NCBI RefSeq assembly: GCF_024748615.1 | Contig: NZ_CP087168.1 | Location: 3,472,001-3,536,000, forward strand | From: Pseudomonas sp. B21-048 | GTDB lineage: Bacteria > Pseudomonadota > Gammaproteobacteria > Pseudomonadales > Pseudomonadaceae | DNA length: 64,000 nucleotides | Direction of reading: 5' to 3' | Translations under genes and position numbers: made by a program | Notes under the pieces: model-generated | Databases searched by the model: none | The model's input: the letters and a program-made list of their open reading frames with translations, nothing else | Told to the model about the DNA's origin: nothing | Part shown: piece after piece, positions 61,642 to 64,000 of the stretch | Numbering within the stretch: position 1 is the stretch's first letter | Layout: every line of letters begins with the position of its first letter

Positions 61642-62045
61642 GTGTGCTCCAGATCGCCGCGATAGACGATGTGAAGCTTGTTGCCATCAGGGTCTCGAAG
61701 GTAGGCACCGTAGTAGCCCTCGCCATACCAGGGCCGCTCACCCGGAGTGCCTTCATCAGTACCGCCCTTCAGAATCCCCGCTGTGTAGGCCGCGCGTACG
61801 ATGTCGGGCGTTTCGGCATGAAACGCGAGCATGCTGCCATTGCCCGGCGTGGCCGCAAGACCATTACGCGGCAAGTAGACATAGAACCTGGGCAGTGTGA
61901 GCGTCGGATGGACCCAGCAAGCCGAGGCGGGACCTCCATCCGGAGTCACCGCGCGGCGGATCAGCCCGAGTGGCGCAAGCACGGCGTCATAAAAAGCCGA
62001 TGCTCTTTCGAGGTCGGTGCATCCCACAGTAACGTGACTGAACAT
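61635..62045 (-). CDS. VOC-family protein (136 aa)
   Basis: A single glyoxalase/bleomycin-resistance type domain: MFSHVTVGCTDLERASAFYD with ligand His4, LAFHAETPDIVRAAYTAG and the end YGAYLRDPDGNKLHIVYRG with the conserved acidic strand. Such proteins bind a metal or sequester small molecules. It overlaps the LysE exporter gene and is divergent from the MocR-type regulator, forming a likely detoxification or export unit. Confidence 0.88.
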   Translation of the reverse strand: MFSHVTVGCTDLERASAFYDAVLAPLGLIRRAVTPDGGPASACWVHPTLTLPRFYVYLPRNGLAATPGNGSMLAFHAETPDIVRAAYTAGILKGGTDEGTPGERPWYGEGYYGAYLRDPDGNKLHIVYRGDLEHTW

Positions 62046-62173
62046 GTCTCAATCGATTCGACGCCACTGGAACGGTTGCGTCCTGCGCGCCGAGCTCGCC
62101 TCCTTGTTTTGTGAGGTAGTGGAGCCTACGCTCGCCACTTGATACACACAAAGAATTGTTCTAGGTACATTCA

Positions 62174-63496
62174 ATGACGATGCCACGGTACAAAACCATT
62201 GCTGACCAGGTAGCGGAAGACATTCGCAGCGGACGTTTGCGCCCTGGAACCCAACTCCCGACAGTACGCACATTGATGAACGAACATGGCATTGCGCTTG
62301 CGACAGCAGCTCGCGTTTACCGCACGCTGGAATCGATGGGCCTGGTGGTGGGTGAAATGGGGCGTGGCACCTTTGTGCGCGACACATCCCTTCCACGCGA
62401 CCTCGGTCTGCAACCGGCATCCGAAGCTGGAATAATTGACCTGACCTTCAATAATCCAGCGGTTCCCGGGCAAGCAGAGATGCTGAGGCAGGCACTGCGC
62501 AGCATCGCATCGTCGGGCGATCTGGACGCCTTGTTGCGCAACGCCCCCCATGGCGGGCGTCCGCATGAACGAGAAATCGCTGCGAAACATCTTCGCAATC
62601 GAGGGATTCGAGTCCCCGGATCGCAGGTGTTGATCGTCAATGGCGCGCAGCAAGGGCTGGCGCTCGCGATGATGGCGATGCTCAAGCCGGGCGACGTACT
62701 CGCTGTCGACGCGCTCACTTATCCGGGCATCAAAGCGCTGGCCGTCGTCCATCGCATTGAGCTTCTGCCTATACCGTTGGCTGATGGCAAGACCAATCTC
62801 GATGCGCTCGCGGCAAGTTGCAAGCGGCGTCCGGTACGCGCGTTTTATGCGATGCCAACCCTACACAATCCGCTGGGATCGATCATGCCGGCCGCCGAAC
62901 GTAAGCGTTTGGTAGCGCTGGCCGAGGAACACGATTTTGCGCTGATCGAGGACGGCGCCTATGCGTTTCTAGCCGAGCCGGCGCCGAAGCCGTTGTTCAT
63001 GCTCGCACCGAATCGCACGATCTACGTTTCCGGCCTTTCCAAAAGCGTCGCCTCGGGCTTGCGAATCGGATTCATCGCAGCGCCTGTATCGCTCATCCCT
63101 GCGCTCGAGCAAGCCGTGCGAGCCTCCACATGGAGTTCGCCATCGATCACCGTCGAACTGGGGTGTCGCTGGATCGAAGAAGGCGTGGTGGATGACCTGG
63201 AAGAATTGAAGCGCAAAGACGCCGCGAATAGACAACGACTTGCCCGCCGCATTTTCGGCGGCATCAACCTGATCGCGCATCCAAACGCCTACTTCCTGTG
63301 GCTACCATTGCCCGAAGACATGCGGGCCGAGAGCATTGCTGCTGCATTGCGGCGCGACAACATTTTGGTCACGACAGCAGAGCCGTTTTCTGCTGCATCC
63401 CATGCGCCTAATGCGCTGCGCGTGGCGCTGGGATCGGTGCCTGTTGAAACGCTTGAACTCGCCCTGAAAAAAGTGAGAGTTGCCTGCGGCTATTAG
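62174..63496 (+). CDS. MocR/PdxR-type GntR regulator with aminotransferase domain (440 aa)
   Basis: An N-terminal GntR winged helix (about 5-75: YKTIADQVAEDIRSGRLRPG, HGIALATAARVYRTLESMGL) is fused to an aminotransferase-like domain. That domain carries the PLP lysine K290 (VSGLSKSVASGLRIGFIAAP), the MPTLHNPLG loop and IEDGAYAFL. These regulators use PLP or an amino-PLP adduct as ligand. It is divergent from the VOC-LysE pair, which it probably controls. Confidence 0.9.
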   Translation: MTMPRYKTIADQVAEDIRSGRLRPGTQLPTVRTLMNEHGIALATAARVYRTLESMGLVVGEMGRGTFVRDTSLPRDLGLQPASEAGIIDLTFNNPAVPGQAEMLRQALRSIASSGDLDALLRNAPHGGRPHEREIAAKHLRNRGIRVPGSQVLIVNGAQQGLALAMMAMLKPGDVLAVDALTYPGIKALAVVHRIELLPIPLADGKTNLDALAASCKRRPVRAFYAMPTLHNPLGSIMPAAERKRLVALAEEHDFALIEDGAYAFLAEPAPKPLFMLAPNRTIYVSGLSKSVASGLRIGFIAAPVSLIPALEQAVRASTWSSPSITVELGCRWIEEGVVDDLEELKRKDAANRQRLARRIFGGINLIAHPNAYFLWLPLPEDMRAESIAAALRRDNILVTTAEPFSAASHAPNALRVALGSVPVETLELALKKVRVACGY

Positions 63497-63609
63497 TTTG
63501 AGTTTTCATACCATCACATGTCAGATTTCACTTGGCGCGGAGCAAATATCCGATCGTACCTCGTCGATGTTTTCAGCATGATTTTCTACAACCTAGTGGG
63601 CGAGCACTG

Positions 63610-63822
63610 CTATTTCGGGCCGGTTTTAGTCCGGGTTTCGCAGGTTGGTGGAATATCGCCCGTGTTGCACGGCGAATTGATCCCGTGGCTTCGCACTAGC
63701 GACGGTAGTAGCGGCGCCTGAACGGCTGTGACTTCAGTTGCGAAAACAGGGGTTGAGGTTTTCATCTGTGTTGCTGATGCCGAGCCCACCGCCGCGAACG
63801 CGAACAGGCCGAAGAGCACCAT
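63610..63822 (-). CDS. Possible small exported protein (70 aa)
   Basis: Reads MVLFGLFAFAAVGSASATQM, a short signal-peptide-like segment, then a Ser/Thr/Pro-rich mature part with two cysteines (PCNTGDIPPTCETRTKTG) that could form a disulphide. The ribosome-binding site is poor and the lysine expected before the hydrophobic core is lacking, so the true start may differ or the frame may be fortuitous. Confidence 0.4.
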   Translation of the reverse strand: MVLFGLFAFAAVGSASATQMKTSTPVFATEVTAVQAPLLPSLVRSHGINSPCNTGDIPPTCETRTKTGPK

Positions 63823-64000
63823 CCGTGGGTCATGGAGTTCGGCTTTCTCACAAAAAACCGCGAACAGAGTTAACGATGAAAGTTATGCGCGGCGGTTCGA
63901 ATGTGGGCTTTAATGTCCGTGCTTATAGGCAGCCACATTAGCTTCGATTCCGTACGAAGATGAATGCGCCTAACGGCGGGTTCAGGTTGCCATGCCCTTA
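63823..64000. other. Right window edge, nothing recognised
   Basis: The last 180 bases contain no convincing start, stop pattern or repeat; a gene could begin or end just beyond the window. Confidence 0.3.

Overview
The window reads as chromosome of a soil or plant-associated Pseudomonas of the fluorescens group. This rests on the high-GC codon use of most genes, families typical of the genus (DUF2388, DUF2789, DUF1289, a degenerate-zinc-finger DksA paralogue), and REP-like inverted repeats of the GTGGGAGCGGGCTTGC and CTGCCGAAGGCTGCGATC types between genes. No rRNA or tRNA gene was seen.

Layout. 1-15 kb is ordinary accessory and housekeeping chromosome: the start of a glycine-betaine-type ABC binding protein, small conserved proteins, a lipoprotein pair, a chemoreceptor remnant, a DksA paralogue, a membrane protein with a 24-residue companion, an OmpR-type two-component pair, a DinB-like protein, a serine/threonine dehydratase-like enzyme, a HAD phosphatase, a lone receiver protein and an rRNA methyltransferase-like gene. 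14.5-23.6 kb holds a quinone reductase/TetR pair, L-lactate permease, and a four-gene set (glutamine synthetase-like ligase, aldehyde dehydrogenase, iron alcohol dehydrogenase, APC permease) that looks like a gamma-glutamylation route for an amino alcohol or amine.

23.6-34 kb is a visibly different island. An IS5-type transposase scrap is followed by a 1525-residue repeat protein built of about twenty propeller-blade-like units and a DUF1906 glycoside-hydrolase-like protein, both on the minus strand. Next comes a dienelactone hydrolase gene gutted by an internal deletion. On the plus strand there follow a 62-residue DUF1843 peptide, two DUF1842-DUF1843 proteins and a radical SAM/SPASM maturase. 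All three DUF1843 proteins carry a Gly-Asp-Leu motif, so this is a candidate peptide- or protein-modification system.

34-44 kb carries LysR regulators, quinone oxidoreductase, MFS efflux, DUF1289, katG, a 27-residue membrane peptide, DUF2867 and VOC proteins, then transposase and tautomerase remnants.

44-49.3 kb is the most notable region: five overlapping minus-strand genes matching the Roh pathway from L-arginine to azomycin (2-nitroimidazole). They are a MppP/RohP-like PLP arginine oxidase, a DUF6190-like cyclodehydratase candidate, a DapA-fold aldolase, a haem-oxygenase-like di-iron N-oxygenase and a Rieske ferredoxin. Divergent from them is a LuxI-type acyl-homoserine-lactone synthase with a convergent luxR, and two lux-box-like dyads lie between rohP and luxI, so the antibiotic operon is probably quorum-controlled. 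A hairpin with a T tract closes the operon.

49.4-54.7 kb holds a glutathione S-transferase, a protein that is only the C-terminal part of a pyruvate dehydrogenase E1, a MarR regulator, and a full aceE paralogue preceded by two matching palindromes. 55-64 kb holds an EmrAB-type efflux pair, a periplasmic cupin, an NmrA-like oxidoreductase, a CadC-like regulator with TPR-type repeats, and a LysE exporter/VOC/MocR group. All functional statements come from sequence motifs and recalled family knowledge; no database search was run.
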